Positions 12,341-26,901 are shown, counted from the first letter of the stretch. The stretch is DNA of 64,000 nt from Caenorhabditis remanei (GCF_010183535.1 NC_071331.1:19034001-19098000), one strand, 5' to 3'. Numbers and translations are program-made. The notes: generated by a model not told the origin, from the letters alone.

Positions 12341-12548
12341 TTCTAACTAGAGATGGACCCCGAGTCAAGATGTTGTTACTGGTCGAAACATATATGGTTG
12401 GAAAGGAAATCGCGCTGGAATTTCCAAAGAATGCTCCTTTCATACTCAATACTGGTTCATAAAAAATGACTGTTTCAAAGTGAACCTTTTGACCATTCAA
12501 AAATTTGGTACGTGTTCACAAATTCTTACTGTAGGTTCCAAAAACATT

Positions 12549-13398
12549 TCTATACTAAACCTGTTTTGTCTTTTTTATTGAGCTGTCTTTACACTTTTAA
12601 TCTTCCAGGAACAATGCGAATTGAATATACAAATTTCTCCACAATATGGAGGAATAAATCAAAACTACATCTTTACTATTAACAAACACCAGATTCTGTA
12701 TGTTTGTCTGTGGTTCGCCGAACCTACCGCCCTTCCTACTGAACCGATTTTCTTCAAATTTGGACCAAATGATCAGAAATTTTCACCATTCGATGCCCGT
12801 CTTTTTCTTTTTTCAAAATTCTCAAAATGACGTCTTCTCAGACAGAAACACTGATAAAGCATTGGGGAATCGACCGCGGAAAAGGGGGGCGGAGACGGTC
12901 GGCAAAGCGTCGCCTTTTCTTTCCTTGCACCGGCCGCCGTTTCTCCTCGCCGCATGGATCAAGTGCGTGCGTCGCCGCGTCCGATCTGGCAAGTTAAGCA
13001 ACGTTGACTACAGTTCGAACCCATGTCAGAACGTGAATGATTTTTTGATATCATCGGATTCAGAAAAAATAGAGGATTCCAAACGTGTCGTCAGTTTTCG
13101 GATTGAACCACGTCATGAAAAGATACGGGCCGTTTTCTAAAAAGTGATGACGTGAAAGATTTTTTGATTTCATCGGATTCAGAAAAAATAGAGGATTCCA
13201 AACGTGTCGTCAGTTTTCGGATTGAACCACGTCATAAAAAGATACGGGCCATTTTCTAAAAAGTGACGACGTGAAAGATTTTTTGATTTCATCGGATTCA
13301 GAAAAAATAGAGGATTCCAATCACGATTTTCTGCAACACCTAGAAGGGTGGTGTTGAGAAGGAGGTTTAGTCGCCGTTAGGCGACGTGAACCGACTGG
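12549..13398 (+). mobile_element. Helitron 3' portion with 119-bp tandem repeats (copy A)
   Basis: The 3' end is clear: hairpin GTCGCC-GTTA-GGCGAC (about 13370-13385), then GTGAACCGA and terminal CTGG at 13395-13398, followed by T, as Helitrons require (CTRR|T). Inside are 2.3 copies of a 119-bp tandem repeat (phase points 13041, 13160, 13279). The 5' end is uncertain: TCTATACTAA at 12549 looks like a Helitron start but is preceded by T, not A. No Rep/helicase gene is present. Copy B has the same element, so it predates the duplication or was converted. Confidence 0.6.
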
Positions 13399-14516
13399 TA
13401 TGTATAATAAATGCACTCATTAAATGTTGACAAACTTGGTTTATTATACTAAATTGGCGAACTGAAAAAAAAACTTTTTTGTTCATTCTATTCAATGTAT
13501 GTTCATATGTGTATCGCTTTTGCTTAATTTATAATTCTACTTTGAAGATTTCAATTTTATTATTTTATTATTCTTGACCTACTAGACTTTCACAAACAAC
13601 ACCAATTGCAAAAACTATAAAAAGTCACCTAGAATAGTAATTTTCTCGAATGAAAAAATTTCCTCTCCCACCAGTCTCCCTGACTCATTATTTTATTTGG
13701 CAATTAATAAAAACATTTCTTTAAAAAAACTAACTTAATTTTCTGAAAACTTGCAATCACTAAAACAAAAATGTCATTAGTCACACATTTTTAAAAAACG
13801 GAGACACCGAAAGAAGTGAGTCATGTTCTCCGCTGTGTATACAAGCCCAATATTTTTCGAAGTTTGATGATGTTTTTTGAATTTTAAGTTATTGGTGGCG
13901 ATTTGTGAGGTGAGTGGGGACCCAGGTTCCTTCATTTTTCGAACCATTCTTCTGAACTAATTCTGACACTATACTATGCTAACTTTTTTCCAGAATGAGC
14001 GGAAATCACAGTGGTTGTAACCAGGCACCTCACGGAAAAACTGCTGATTGAAATTCAGAGAATCAAGTCGCTGGACAAGCTCGACTTCCTAAGACCCTGC
14101 CGAAACAACAAAACAAATCGAATTATTTGATAAGTATGGTAACGTGAAAACCTTCGGATCTTCACAATCAAAGTGAAAAAAAAAACAATCAGCCGGACGA
14201 AACACCGAGCAACATCAGGAGACTTGGACAGATGACGTATATAAAGCAGGAATATTCAGTTGTTGGTTGAAGACTCTTCCCCCCAACCTAAATCCTAAAA
14301 AAAGCATTTTTTGGACAGAAAATGTGCGAAAAACCTGGTTCTTAGGCTAGAAGTCATTAAAAACGGAGAAAAAATCAAATATTTTTGAGGGAAAATAGAA
14401 TTTTGAAAAACTGTGTGCTATTTGTGACAAATTTTAGAGTTCTGAAGACCAAAAAAAGCATTTTGCTCAATTTTTAACAGTTTTAATCGCAAACAATCTC
14501 AAAAAACCACCTTTTT
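13399..14516. other. Flank between Helitron and satellite
   Basis: No convincing gene. A block at about 13797-13915 with AACGGAGA..TTCTCCG as a hairpin recurs, diverged, at about 27463-27615. At 13995 TTTTTTCCAG is followed by ATGAGCGG, opening an 18-codon frame with a spliced-leader-like context. It is identical in copy B (42123), but so is the whole flank, so conservation says nothing. Confidence 0.4.
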
Positions 14517-17500
14517 GCTCGATCAGTCTAACCGGAACCGACACAGATAAGAATGGTGGGGGAAATTAATAACACAAAAGTTATTCCATTTTTGAAAGAT
14601 TTAATTTAAAATTGTTCAAAATTATCCCATTTTTAAGAGATTTAATTCAAAATTGTTCAAAATTATCCCATTTTTAAGAGATTTAATTATAGTTGTTTCA
14701 TTTCTAACCCGGGAGGATTCAAACCCGCGTCTACTGAAGTAAACCTCAGCCCGGATAAGTATAGACTATTACAGCGCCATGCTCGATCAGTCTAACCGGA
14801 ACCGACACAGATAAGAATGGTGGGGGAAGTTAATAATACAAAAGTTATACCATTTTTAAGAGATTTAATTCAAAATTGTTCAAAACTATCCCATTTTTAA
14901 GAGATTTAATTTAAAATTGTTCAAAATTATCCCATTTTTAAGAGATTTAATTATAGTTGTTTCATTTCTAACCCGGGAGGATTCAAACCCGCGTCTACTG
15001 AAGTAAACCTCAGCCCGGATAAGTATAGACTATTACAGCGCCATGCTCGATCAGTCTAACCGGAACCGACACAGATAAGAATGGCGGGGGAAGTTAATAA
15101 TACAAAAGTTATCCCATTTTTAAGAGATTTAATTCAAAATTGTTCAAAATTATCCCATTTTTAAGAGATTTAATTCAAAATTGTTCAAAACTATCCCATT
15201 TTTAAGAGATTTAATTTAAAATTGTTCAAAATTATCCCATTTTAAGAGATTTAATTATAGTTGTTTCATTTCTAACCCGGGAGGATTCAAACCCGCGTCT
15301 ACTGAAGTAAACCTCAGCCCGGATAAGTATAGACTATTACAGCGCCATGCTCGATCAGTCTAACCGGAACCGACACAGATAAGAATGGTGGGGGAAGTTA
15401 ATAATACAAAAGTTATCCCATTTTTAAGAGATTTAATTCAAAATTGTTCAAAATTATCCCATTTTTAAGAGATTTAATTCAAAATTGTTCAAAACTATCC
15501 CATTTTTAAGAGATTTAATTTAAAATTGTTCAAAATTATCCCATTTTAAGAGATTTAATTATAGTTGTTTCATTTCTAACCCGGGAGGATTCAAACCCGC
15601 GTCTACTGAAGTAAACCTCAGCCCGGATAAGTATAGACTATTACAGCGCCATGCTCGATCAGTCTAACCGGAACCGACACAGATAAGAATGGCGGGGGAA
15701 GTTAATAATACAAAAGTTATCCCATTTTTAAGAGATTTAATTCAAAATTGTTCAAAATTATCCCATTTTTAAGAGATTTAATTCAAAATTGTTCAAAACT
15801 ATCCCATTTTTAAGAGATTTAATTTAAAATTGTTCAAAATTATCCCATTTTAAGAGATTTAATTATAGTTGTTTCATTTCTAACCCGGGAGGATTCAAAC
15901 CCGCGTCTACTGAAGTAAACCTCAGCCCGGATAAGTATAGACTATTACAGCGCCATGCTCGATCAGTCTAACCGGAACCGACACAGATAAGAATGGTGGG
16001 GGAAGTTAACGATTCAAAAGTTATACCATTTTTAAGAGATTTAATTCAAAATTGTTCAAAATTATCCCATTTTTAAGAGATTTAATTTAAAATTGTTCAA
16101 AATTATCCCATTTTTAAGAGATTTAATTATAGTTGTTTCATTTCTAACCCGGGAGGATTCAAACCCGCGTCTACTGAAGTAAACCTCAGCCCGGATAAGT
16201 ATAGACTATTACAGCGCCATGCTCGATCAGTCTAACCGGAACCGACACAGATAAGAATGGTGGGGGAAGTTAATAATACAAAAGTTATCCCATTTTTAAG
16301 AGATTTAATTCAAAATTGTTCAAAACTATCCCATTTTTAAGAGATTTAATTTAAAATTGTTCAAAATTATCCCATTTTAAGAGATTTAATTATAGTTGTT
16401 TCATTTCTAACCCGGGAGGATTCAAACCCGCGTCTACTGAAGTAAACCTCAGCCCGGATAAGTATAGACTATTACAGCGCCATGCTCGATCAGTCTAACC
16501 GGAACCGACACAGATAAGAATGGTGGGGGAAGTTAACGATTCAAAAGTTATACCATTTTTAAGAGATTTAATTCAAAATTGTTCAAAATTATCCCATTTT
16601 TAAGAGATTTAATTTAAAATTGTTCAAAATTATCCCATTTTAAGAGATTTAATTATAGTTGTTTCATTTCTAACCCGGGAGGATTCAAACCCGCGTCTAC
16701 TGAAGTAAACCTCAGCCCGGATAAGTATAGACTATTACAGCGCCATGCTCGATCAGTCTAACCGGAACCGACACAGATAAGAATGGTGGGGGAAGTTAAC
16801 GATTCAAAAGTTATACCATTTTTAAGAGATTTAATTCAAAATTGTTCAAAATTATCCCATTTTTAAGAGATTTAATTTAAAATTGTTCAAAATTATCCCA
16901 TTTTAAAAGATTTAATTATAGTTGTTTCATTTCTAACCCGGGAGGATTCAAACCCGCGTCTACTGAAGTAAACCTCAGCCCGGATAAGTATAGACTATTA
17001 CAGCGCCATGCTCGATCAGTCTAACCGGAACCGACACAGATAAGAATGGTGTGGGAAGTTAACGATTCAAAAGTTATACCATTTTTAAGAGATTTAATTC
17101 AAAATTGTTCAAAATTATCCCATTTTTAAGAGATTTAATTTAAAATTGTTCAAAATTATCCCATTTTAAGAGACTTAATTATAGTTGTTTCATTTCTAAC
17201 CCGGGAGGATTCAAACCCGCGTCTACTGAAGTAAACCTCAGCCCGGATAAGTATAGACTATTACAGCGCCATGCTCGATCAGTCTAACCGGAACCGACAC
17301 AGATAAGAATGGTGGGGGAAGTTAATAATACAAAAGTTATCCCATTTTTAAGAGATTTAATTCAAAATTGTTCAAAATTATCCCATTTTTAAGAGATTTA
17401 ATTTAAAATTGTTCAAAATTATCCCATTTTTAAGAGATTTAATTATAGTTGTTTCATTTCTAACCCGGGAGGATTCAAACCCGCGTCTACTGAAGTAAAC

Positions 17501-20500
17501 CTCAGCCCGGATAAGTATAGACTATTACAGCGCCATGCTCGATCAGTCTAACCGGAACCGACACAGATAAGAATGGTGGGGGAAGTTAATAATACAAAAG
17601 TTATCCCATTTTTAAGAGATTTAATTCAAAATTGTTCAAAACTATCCCATTTTTAAGAGATTTAATTTAAAATTGTTCAAAATTATCCCATTTTAAGAGA
17701 TTTAATTATAGTTGTTTCATTTCTAACCCGGGAGGATTCAAACCCGCGTCTACTGAAGTAAACCTCAGCCCGGATAAGTATAGACTATTACAGCGCCATG
17801 CTCGATCAGTCTAACCGGAACCGACACAGATAAGAATGGTGGGGGAAGTTAATAATACAAAAGTTATCCCATTTTTAAGAGATTTAATTCAAAATTGTTC
17901 AAAACTATCCCATTTTTAAGAGATTTAATTTAAAATTGTTCAAAATTATCCCATTTTAAGAGATTTAATTATAGTTGTTTCATTTCTAACCCGGGAGGAT
18001 TCAAACCCGCGTCTACTGAAGTAAACCTCAGCCCGGATAAGTATAGACTATTACAGCGCCATGCTCGATCAGTCTAACCGGAACCGACACAGATAAGAAT
18101 GGTGGGGGAAGTTAACGATTCAAAAGTTATACCATTTTTAAGAGATTTAATTCAAAATTGTTCAAAATTATCCCATTTTTAAGAGATTTAATTTAAAATT
18201 GTTCAAAATTATCCCATTTTAAGAGATTTAATTATAGTTGTTTCATTTCTAACCCGGGAGGATTCAAACCCGCGTCTACTGAAGTAAACCTCAGCCCGGA
18301 TAAGTATAGACTATTACAGCGCCATGCTCGATCAGTCTAACCGGAACCGACACAGATAAGAATGGTGGGGGAAGTTAACGATTCAAAAGTTATCCCATTT
18401 TTAAGAGATTTAATTCAAAATTGTTCAAAATTATCCCATTTTTAAGAGATTTAATTTAAAATTGTTCAAAATTATCCCATTTTAAAAGATTTAATTATAG
18501 TTGTTTCATTTCTAACCCGGGAGGATTCAAACCCGCGTCTACTGAAGTAAACCTCAGCCCGGATAAGTATAGACTATTACAGCGCCATGCTCGATCAGTC
18601 TAACCGGAACCGACACAGATAAGAATGGTGGGGGAAGTTAACGATTCAAAAGTTATACCATTTTTAAGAGATTTAATTCAAAATTGTTCAAAATTATCCC
18701 ATTTTTAAGAGATTTAATTTAAAATTGTTCAAAATTATCCCATTTTAAGAGATTTAATTATAGTTGTTTCATTTCTAACCCGGGAGGATTCAAACCCGCG
18801 TCTACTGAAGTAAACCTCAGCCCGGATAAGTATAGACTATTACAGCGCCATGCTCGATCAGTCTAACCGGAACCGACACAGATAAGAATGGTGGGGGAAG
18901 TTAACGATTCAAAAGTTATACCATTTTTAAGAGATTTAATTTAAAATTGTTCAAAATTATCCCATTTTTAAGAGATTTAATTTAAAATTGTTCAAAATTA
19001 TCCCATTTTAAAAGATTTAATTATAGTTGTTTCATTTCTAACCCGGGAGGATTCAAACCCGCGTCTACTGAAGTAAACCTCAGCCCGGATAAGTATAGAC
19101 TATTACAGCGCCATGCTCGATCAGTCTAACCGGAACCGACACAGATAAGAATGGTGGGGGAAGTTAATAATACAAAAGTTATCCCATTTTTAAGAGATTT
19201 AATTCAAAATTGTTCAAAATTATCCCATTTTTAAGAGATTTAATTTAAAATTGTTCAAAATTATCCCATTTTAAAAGATTTAATTATAGTTGTTTCATTT
19301 CTAACCCGGGAGGATTCAAACCCGCGTCTACTGAAGTAAACCTCAGCCCGGATAAGTATAGACTATTACAGCGCCATGCTCGATCAGTCTAACCGGAACC
19401 GACACAGATAAGAATGGTGGGGGAAGTTAATAATACAAAAGTTATCCCATTTTTAAGAGATTTAATTCAAAATTGTTCAAAATTATCCCATTTTTAAGAG
19501 ATTTAATTTAAAATTGTTCAAAATTATCCCATTTTAAAAGATTTAATTATAGTTGTTTCATTTCTAACCCGGGAGGATTCAAACCCGCGTCTACTGAAGT
19601 AAACCTCAGCCCGGATAAGTATAGACTATTACAGCGCCATGCTCGATCAGTCTAACCGGAACCGACACAGATAAGAATGGTGGGGGAAGTTAACGATTCA
19701 AAAGTTATACCATTTTTAAGAGATTTAATTCAAAATTGTTCAAAATTATCCCATTTTTAAGAGATTTAATTTAAAATTGTTCAAAATTATCCCATTTTAA
19801 GAGATTTAATTATAGTTGTTTCATTTCTAACCCGGGAGGATTCAAACCCGCGTCTACTGAAGTAAACCTCAGCCCGGATAAGTATAGACTATTACAGCGC
19901 CATGCTCGATCAGTCTAACCGGAACCGACACAGATAAGAATGGTGGGGGAAGTTAATAATACAAAAGTTATCCCATTTTTAAGAGATTTAATTCAAAATT
20001 GTTCAAAATTATCCCATTTTTAAGAGATTTAATTTAAAATTGTTCAAAATTATCCCATTTTAAGAGATTTAATTATAGTTGTTTCATTTCTAACCCGGGA
20101 GGATTCAAACCCGCGTCTACTGAAGTAAACCTCAGCCCGGATAAGTATAGACTATTACAGCGCCATGCTCGATCAGTCTAACCGGAACCGACACAGATAA
20201 GAATGGTGGGGGAAGTTAACGATTCAAAAGTTATACCATTTTTAAGAGATTTAATTCAAAATTGTTCAAAATTATCCCATTTTTAAGAGATTTAATTTAA
20301 AATTGTTCAAAATTATCCCATTTTAAAAGATTTAATTATAGTTGTTTCATTTCTAACCCGGGAGGATTCAAACCCGCGTCTACTGAAGTAAACCTCAGCC
20401 CGGATAAGTATAGACTATTACAGCGCCATGCTCGATCAGTCTAACCGGAACCGACACAGATAAGAATGGTGGGGGAAGTTAACGATTCAAAAGTTATCCC

Positions 20501-23500
20501 ATTTTTAAGAGATTTAATTCAAAATTGTTCAAAATTATCCCATTTTTAAGAGATTTAATTTAAAATTGTTCAAAATTATCCCATTTTAAGAGATTTAATT
20601 ATAGTTGTTTCATTTCTAACCCGGGAGGATTCAAACCCGCGTCTACTGAAGTAAACCTCAGCCCGGATAAGTATAGACTATTACAGCGCCATGCTCGATC
20701 AGTCTAACCGGAACCGACACAGATAAGAATGGTGGGGGAAGTTAACGATTCAAAAGTTATACCATTTTTAAGAGATTTAATTCAAAATTGTTCAAAATTA
20801 TCCCATTTTTAAGAGATTTAATTTAAAATTGTTCAAAATTATCCCATTTTAAGAGATTTAATTATAGTTGTTTCATTTCTAACCCGGGAGGATTCAAACC
20901 CGCGTCTACTGAAGTAAACCTCAGCCCGGATAAGTATAGACTATTACAGCGCCATGCTCGATCAGTCTAACCGGAACCGACACAGATAAGAATGGTGGGG
21001 GAAGTTAACGATTCAAAAGTTATACCATTTTTAAGAGATTTAATTTAAAATTGTTCAAAATTATCCCATTTTTAAGAGATTTAATTCAAAATTGTTCAAA
21101 ATTATCCCATTTTAAGAGATTTAATTATAGTTGTTTCATTTCTAACCCGGGAGGATTCAAACCCGCGTCTACTGAAGTAAACCTCAGCCCGGATAAGTAT
21201 AGACTATTACAGCGCCATGCTCGATCAGTCTAACCGGAACCGACACAGATAAGAATGGTGGGGGAAGTTAACGATTCAAAAGTTATCCCATTTTTAAGAG
21301 ATTTAATTTAAAATTGTTCAAAATTATCCCATTTTTAAGAGATTTAATTCAAAATTGTTCAAAATTATCCCATTTTTAAGAGATTTAATTATAGTTGTTT
21401 CATTTCTAACCCGGGAGGATTCAAACCCGCGTCTACTGAAGTAAACCTCAGCCCGGATAAGTATAGACTATTACAGCGCCATGCTCGATCAGTCTAACCG
21501 GAACCGACACAGATAAGAATGGCGGGGGAAGTTAATAATACAAAAGTTATCCCATTTTTAAGAGATTTAATTCAAAATTGTTCAAAACTATCCCATTTTT
21601 AAGAGATTTAATTTAAAATTGTTCAAAATTATCCCATTTTAAGAGATTTAATTATAGTTGTTTCATTTCTAACCCGGGAGGATTCAAACCCGCGTCTACT
21701 GAAGTAAACCTCAGCCCGGATAAGTATAGACTATTACAGCGCCATGCTCGATCAGTCTAACCGGAACCGACACAGATAAGAATGGTGGGGGAAGTTAACG
21801 ATTCAAAAGTTATACCATTTTTAAGAGATTTAATTCAAAATTGTTCAAAATTATCCCATTTTTAAGAGATTTAATTTAAAATTGTTCAAAATTATCCCAT
21901 TTTAAGAGATTTAATTATAGTTGTTTCATTTCTAACCCGGGAGGATTCAAACCCGCGTCTACTGAAGTAAACCTCAGCCCGGATAAGTATAGACTATTAC
22001 AGCGCCATGCTCGATCAGTCTAACCGGAACCGACACAGATAAGAATGGTGGGGGAAGTTAATAATACAAAAGTTATCCCATTTTTAAGAGATTTAATTCA
22101 AAATTGTTCAAAATTATCTCATTTTTAAGAGATTTAATTTAAAATTGTTCAAAATTATCCCATTTTTAAGAGATTTAATTATAGTTGTTTCATTTCTAAC
22201 CCGGGAGGATTCAAACCCGCGTCTACTGAAGTAAACCTCAGCCCGGATAAGTATAGACTATTACAGCGCCATGCTCGATCAGTCTAACCGGAACCGACAC
22301 AGATAAGAATGGTGGGGGAAGTTAACGATTCAAAAGTTATACCATTTTTAAGAGATTTAATTCAAAATTGTTCAAAATTATCCCATTTTTAAGAGATTTA
22401 ATTTAAAATTGTTCAAAATTATCCCATTTTAAGAGATTTAATTATAGTTGTTTCATTTCTAACCCGGGAGGATTCAAACCCGCGTCTACTGAAGTAAACC
22501 TCAGCCCGGATAAGTATAGACTATTACAGCGCCATGCTCGATCAGTCTAACCGGAACCGACACAGATAAGAATGGTGGGGGAAGTTAACGATTCAAAAGT
22601 TATACCATTTTTAAGAGATTTAATTCAAAATTGTTCAAAATTATCCCATTTTTAAGAGATTTAATTTAAAATTGTTCAAAATTATCCCATTTTAAGAGAT
22701 TTAATTATAGTTGTTTCATTTCTAACCCGGGAGGATTCAAACCCGCGTCTACTGAAGTAAACCTCAGCCCGGATAAGTATAGACTATTACAGCGCCATGC
22801 TCGATCAGTCTAACCGGAACCGACACAGATAAGAATGGTGGGGGAAGTTAACGATTCAAAAGTTATACCATTTTTAAGAGATTTAATTCAAAATTGTTCA
22901 AAACTATCCCATTTTTAAGAGATTTAATTTAAAATTGTTCAAAATTATCCCATTTTAAGAGATTTAATTATAGTTGTTTCATTTCTAACCCGGGAGGATT
23001 CAAACCCGCGTCTACTGAAGTAAACCTCAGCCCGGATAAGTATAGACTATTACAGCGCCATGCTCGATCAGTCTAACCGGAACCGACACAGATAAGAATG
23101 GTGGGGGAAGTTAATAATACAAAAGTTATCCCATTTTTAAGAGATTTAATTCAAAATTGTTCAAAACTATCCCATTTTTAAGAGATTTAATTTAAAATTG
23201 TTCAAAATTATCCCATTTTAAGAGATTTAATTATAGTTGTTTCATTTCTAACCCGGGAGGATTCAAACCCGCGTCTACTGAAGTAAACCTCAGCCCGGAT
23301 AAGTATAGACTATTACAGCGCCATGCTCGATCAGTCTAACCGGAACCGACACAGATAAGAATGGTGGGGGAAGTTAACGATTCAAAAGTTATACCATTTT
23401 TAAGAGATTTAATTCAAAATTGTTCAAAATTATCCCATTTTTAAGAGATTTAATTTAAAATTGTTCAAAATTATCCCATTTTAAGAGATTTAATTATAGT

Positions 23501-25509
23501 TGTTTCATTTCTAACCCGGGAGGATTCAAACCCGCGTCTACTGAAGTAAACCTCAGCCCGGATAAGTATAGACTATTACAGCGCCATGCTCGATCAGTCT
23601 AACCGGAACCGACACAGATAAGAATGGTGGGGGAAGTTAATAATACAAAAGTTATCCCATTTTTAAGAGATTTAATTCAAAATTGTTCAAAATTATCTCA
23701 TTTTTAAGAGATTTAATTTAAAATTGTTCAAAATTATCCCATTTCAAGAGATTTAATTATAGTTGTTTCATTTCTAACCCGGGAGGATTCAAACCCGCGT
23801 CTACTGAAGTAAACCTCAGCCCGGATAAGTATAGACTATTACAGCGCCATGCTCGATCAGTCTAACCGGAACCGACACAGATAAGAATGGTGGGGGAAGT
23901 TAACGATTCAAAAGTTATACCATTTTTAAGAGATTTAATTCAAAATTGTTCAAAATTATCCCATTTTTAAGAGATTTAATTTAAAATTGTTCAAAATTAT
24001 CCCATTTTAAGAGATTTAATTATAGTTGTTTCATTTCTAACCCGGGAGGATTCAAACCCGCGTCTACTGAAGTAAACCTCAGCCCGGATAAGTATAGACT
24101 ATTACAGCGCCATGCTCGATCAGTCTAACCGGAACCGACACAGATAAGAATGGTGGGGGAAGTTAATAATACAAAAGTTATCCCATTTTTAAGAGATTTA
24201 ATTCAAAATTGTTCAAAATTATCTCATTTTTAAGAGATTTAATTTAAAATTGTTCAAAATTATCCCATTTTTAAGAGATTTAATTATAGTTGTTTCATTT
24301 CTAACCCGGGAGGATTCAAACCCGCGTCTACTGAAGTAAACCTCAGCCCGGATAAGTATAGACTATTACAGCGCCATGCTCGATCAGTCTAACCGGAACC
24401 GACACAGATAAGAATGGTGGGGGAAGTTAACGATTCAAAAGTTATACCATTTTTAAGAGATTTAATTCAAAATTGTTCAAAACTATCCCATTTTTAAGAG
24501 ATTTAATTTAAAATTGTTCAAAATTATCCCATTTTAAGAGATTTAATTATAGTTGTTTCATTTCTAACCCGGGAGGATTCAAACCCGCGTCTACTGAAGT
24601 AAACCTCAGCCCGGATAAGTATAGACTATTACAGCGCCATGCTCGATCAGTCTAACCGGAACCGACACAGATGAGAATGGTGGGGGAAGTTAACGATTCA
24701 AAAGTTATACCATTTTTAAGAGATTTAATTCAAAATTGTTCAAAATTATCCCATTTTTAAGAGATTTAATTTAAAATTGTTCAAAATTATCCCATTTTAA
24801 GAGATTTAATTATAGTTGTTTCATTTCTAACCCGGGAGGATTCAAACCCGCGTCTACTGAAGTAAACCTCAGCCCGGATAAGTATAGACTATTACAGCGC
24901 CATGCTCGATCAGTCTAACCGGAACCGACACAGATAAGAATGGTGGGGGAAGTTAACGATTCAAAAGTTATACCATTTTTAAGAGATTTAATTCAAAATT
25001 GTTCAAAAGTTATACCATTTTTAAGAGATTTAATTCAAAATTGTTCAAAATTATCCCATTTTTAAGAGATTTAATTATAGTTGTTTCATTTCTAACCCGG
25101 GAGGATTCAAACCCGCGTCTACTGAAGTAAACCTCAGCCCGGATAAGTATAGACTATTACAGCGCCATGCTCGATCAGTCTAACCGGAACCGACACAGAT
25201 AAGAATGGTGGGGGAAGTTAACGATTCAAAAGTTATACCATTTTTAAGAGATTTAATTCAAAATTGTTCAAAATTATCTCATTTTTAAGAGATTTAATTC
25301 AAAATTGTTCAAAATTATCCCATTTTTAAGAGATTTAATTATAGTTGTTTCATTTCTAACCCGGGAGGATTCAAACCCGCGTCTACTGAAGTAAACCTCA
25401 GCCCGGATAAGTATAGACTATTACAGCGCCATGCTCGATCAGTCTAACCGGAACCGACACAGATAAGAATGGTGGGGGAAGTTAACGATTCAAAAGTTAT
25501 ACCATTTTT
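14517..25509. repeat. Satellite array A: 41 complete units, 263 bp (range 263-304), tRNA-like core
   Basis: Phase points (GCTCGATCAG) fall at 14517, 14781, 15045, 15349, 15653, 15957, 16221 and then every 263-265 bp to 25433, followed by a partial unit. Each unit is a core of about 140 bp plus a variable number of a 41-bp module (TTATCCCATTTTTAAGAGAT...). Three modules give 263-264 bp and four give the 304-bp units at 15045-15956. Two junction variants (GTTAATAATACAAAAG and GTTAACGATTCAAAAG) are interspersed. On the minus strand the core carries GGTTTGAATCC, a near-perfect pol III B box, preceded by a CTGAGG..CTTCAG hairpin like a tRNA variable arm and GCATGGCGCTGTAATAGT in the A-box position. 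Homogeneity is very high. Confidence 0.95.
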
Positions 25510-26901
25510 ATTAGCATTTACCAGTTTTCGAGTCTCTTTTTGCGTGATCGGTGTCTCTCCTCGTTGGGGCATCTATCGATTCGTCTTGGTCAGTGGAGTC
25601 TCCTATCTGTCGACATGCAGGCCGTGTTCAACTCAGCTTGGCTCGCGGGGCTGAAATAAATACTTGAATTCAACATAGTTGGTATAACATTTAAAAAAAG
25701 ATGTGGCAGTCTATAATCAATAGAACAAAAGAGGAAGAAATTAGAAAGACCTCGTTGAAGGCCGGAATGAAGGGAGAATGACTGAGTACTAGTCTAGTAC
25801 CAGATGTGTGCAGAGGGCGGGGCCTCATTCCTGCGTTCAGTTAGATTTCCCAAGGAGATAAGGAGGCAGATGGTAATATGTGAAGAAAATGTCGCTGACA
25901 CAATACCCAGTTGACATGTTTACATTGGATAAAGACATCTGCTGTTTACTCAAACAACCAAGTAGGAATCAATATTAGAGGGCAGGGCAAAAGTAATTTT
26001 TCCAAAGACTATGACAGTAACTAAGTAATGAGCTGAGTATCTTGAAATCTGTTGAAAGTGAGTTTGTGGCTAGAATTTACAGATCAAAAAGAAGAATGTA
26101 GGCTTTCTAAAACTGATAAGTTATTTTAAAAGAAAACTCCTTTTGGACCAAATCTGAAAAATGATGAAATGTTCATTATAGGGCTTTCTAATGACAGAAT
26201 CTTCTCACGGATCTTTTACTCCTAACTTGAAAAAATTGATAAGAACTAACAAGATTTTCGGTTAATCGTATTCCGCGCTTCTGTTATCTAGCATGTGGTT
26301 GCTGTAAGTTTATCAGTTTTAATCTTGAAATTACGAGTTGAGAGAGGGCATAGAAGGGGCTGATAACGTCAATCAGATAGGTGGAATGCAATTAGAAACT
26401 AACAGAGCTCAAAAAGAGAGGACTGTTTGATGAGGGAGTGAAAGGGACAACTAAATGTATTCCATCCATTCAACCTTATATCTTCCGGGGCGGGGCGTGC
26501 ACTGTATACGGTCAGATTTCTCAAGAAGATAACATGGCAGGTGGTATTTGTGACGACAATCGACCCAAACGATACACCAAGAGAGTGAGGTCCATACGCC
26601 ATCTGTTGTTTGTTTGTTCTTATTATTAACAGAGGTCAGGGGAGAAAAGGGGAAACGTGTTTGAAATAATGAAAAATCACCTCTGAAGTCTTCAGTTTTG
26701 TACCATAACAATTTCTTTGAGCAAATCAAATCCTCAATTCAGAACAATCATTCAATGCGCAGGTGAGAAAGTGTCACAATTAAAAGATCAATTATATTAC
26801 AGGTCTTCCGGTGTTCACCATCTAATTCTTTATTTCAAACTTTGCTATCTCCTGAACACATTTTTCTAGTCTCTGAATATAAACTTAATGCTCAAACCGG
26901 T
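25510..26901. other. Dispersed-repeat block right of array A
   Basis: No gene supported. The block matches about 47544-48960 in copy B at roughly 95 percent. It contains a diverged internal duplication: CCCAAGGAGATAAGGAGGCAG (about 25850) and CTCAAGAAGATAACATGGCAG (about 26520) begin related segments. Confidence 0.5.

Larger units (their letters stand above)
8652..12477. promoter_or_regulatory. 21U-RNA upstream motif cores, group 3 (introns and 3' side of the membrane protein gene)
   Basis: Exact cores on the plus strand start at 8652, 10800, 11229, 12263 and 12470; on the minus strand at 9073, 9808 and 11686. Most have counterparts at the equivalent place in copy B (37463, 39160, 39596, 40385, 40597, 37950, 39789). 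The 9808 core has no counterpart there. Confidence 0.75.

Noticed and set aside
12700..13140. 146-codon frame (and shorter partner in copy B)
   Set aside because: It runs through the Helitron and its 119-bp repeats. The frame is broken by a one-base difference in copy B (extra G), and no family is recognised.
13797..13920. Possible small structured RNA (AACGGAGA..TTCTCCG hairpin, TGATGATG like a C box)
   Set aside because: The hairpin does not covary with its relative at 27463, and no D box at a fitting distance was found. Not enough to call an RNA gene.
14690..25400. TTGTTTCA in every satellite unit as a degenerate 21U-RNA motif
   Set aside because: It differs from the core at the first base and is followed by GC-rich tRNA-like sequence, not the AT-rich spacer seen at typical 21U loci. 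Small-RNA data could reopen this.
14517..25509. Regular spacing suggesting a CRISPR array
   Set aside because: Units repeat end to end with no unique spacers, in an intron-bearing eukaryotic genome. It is a satellite.
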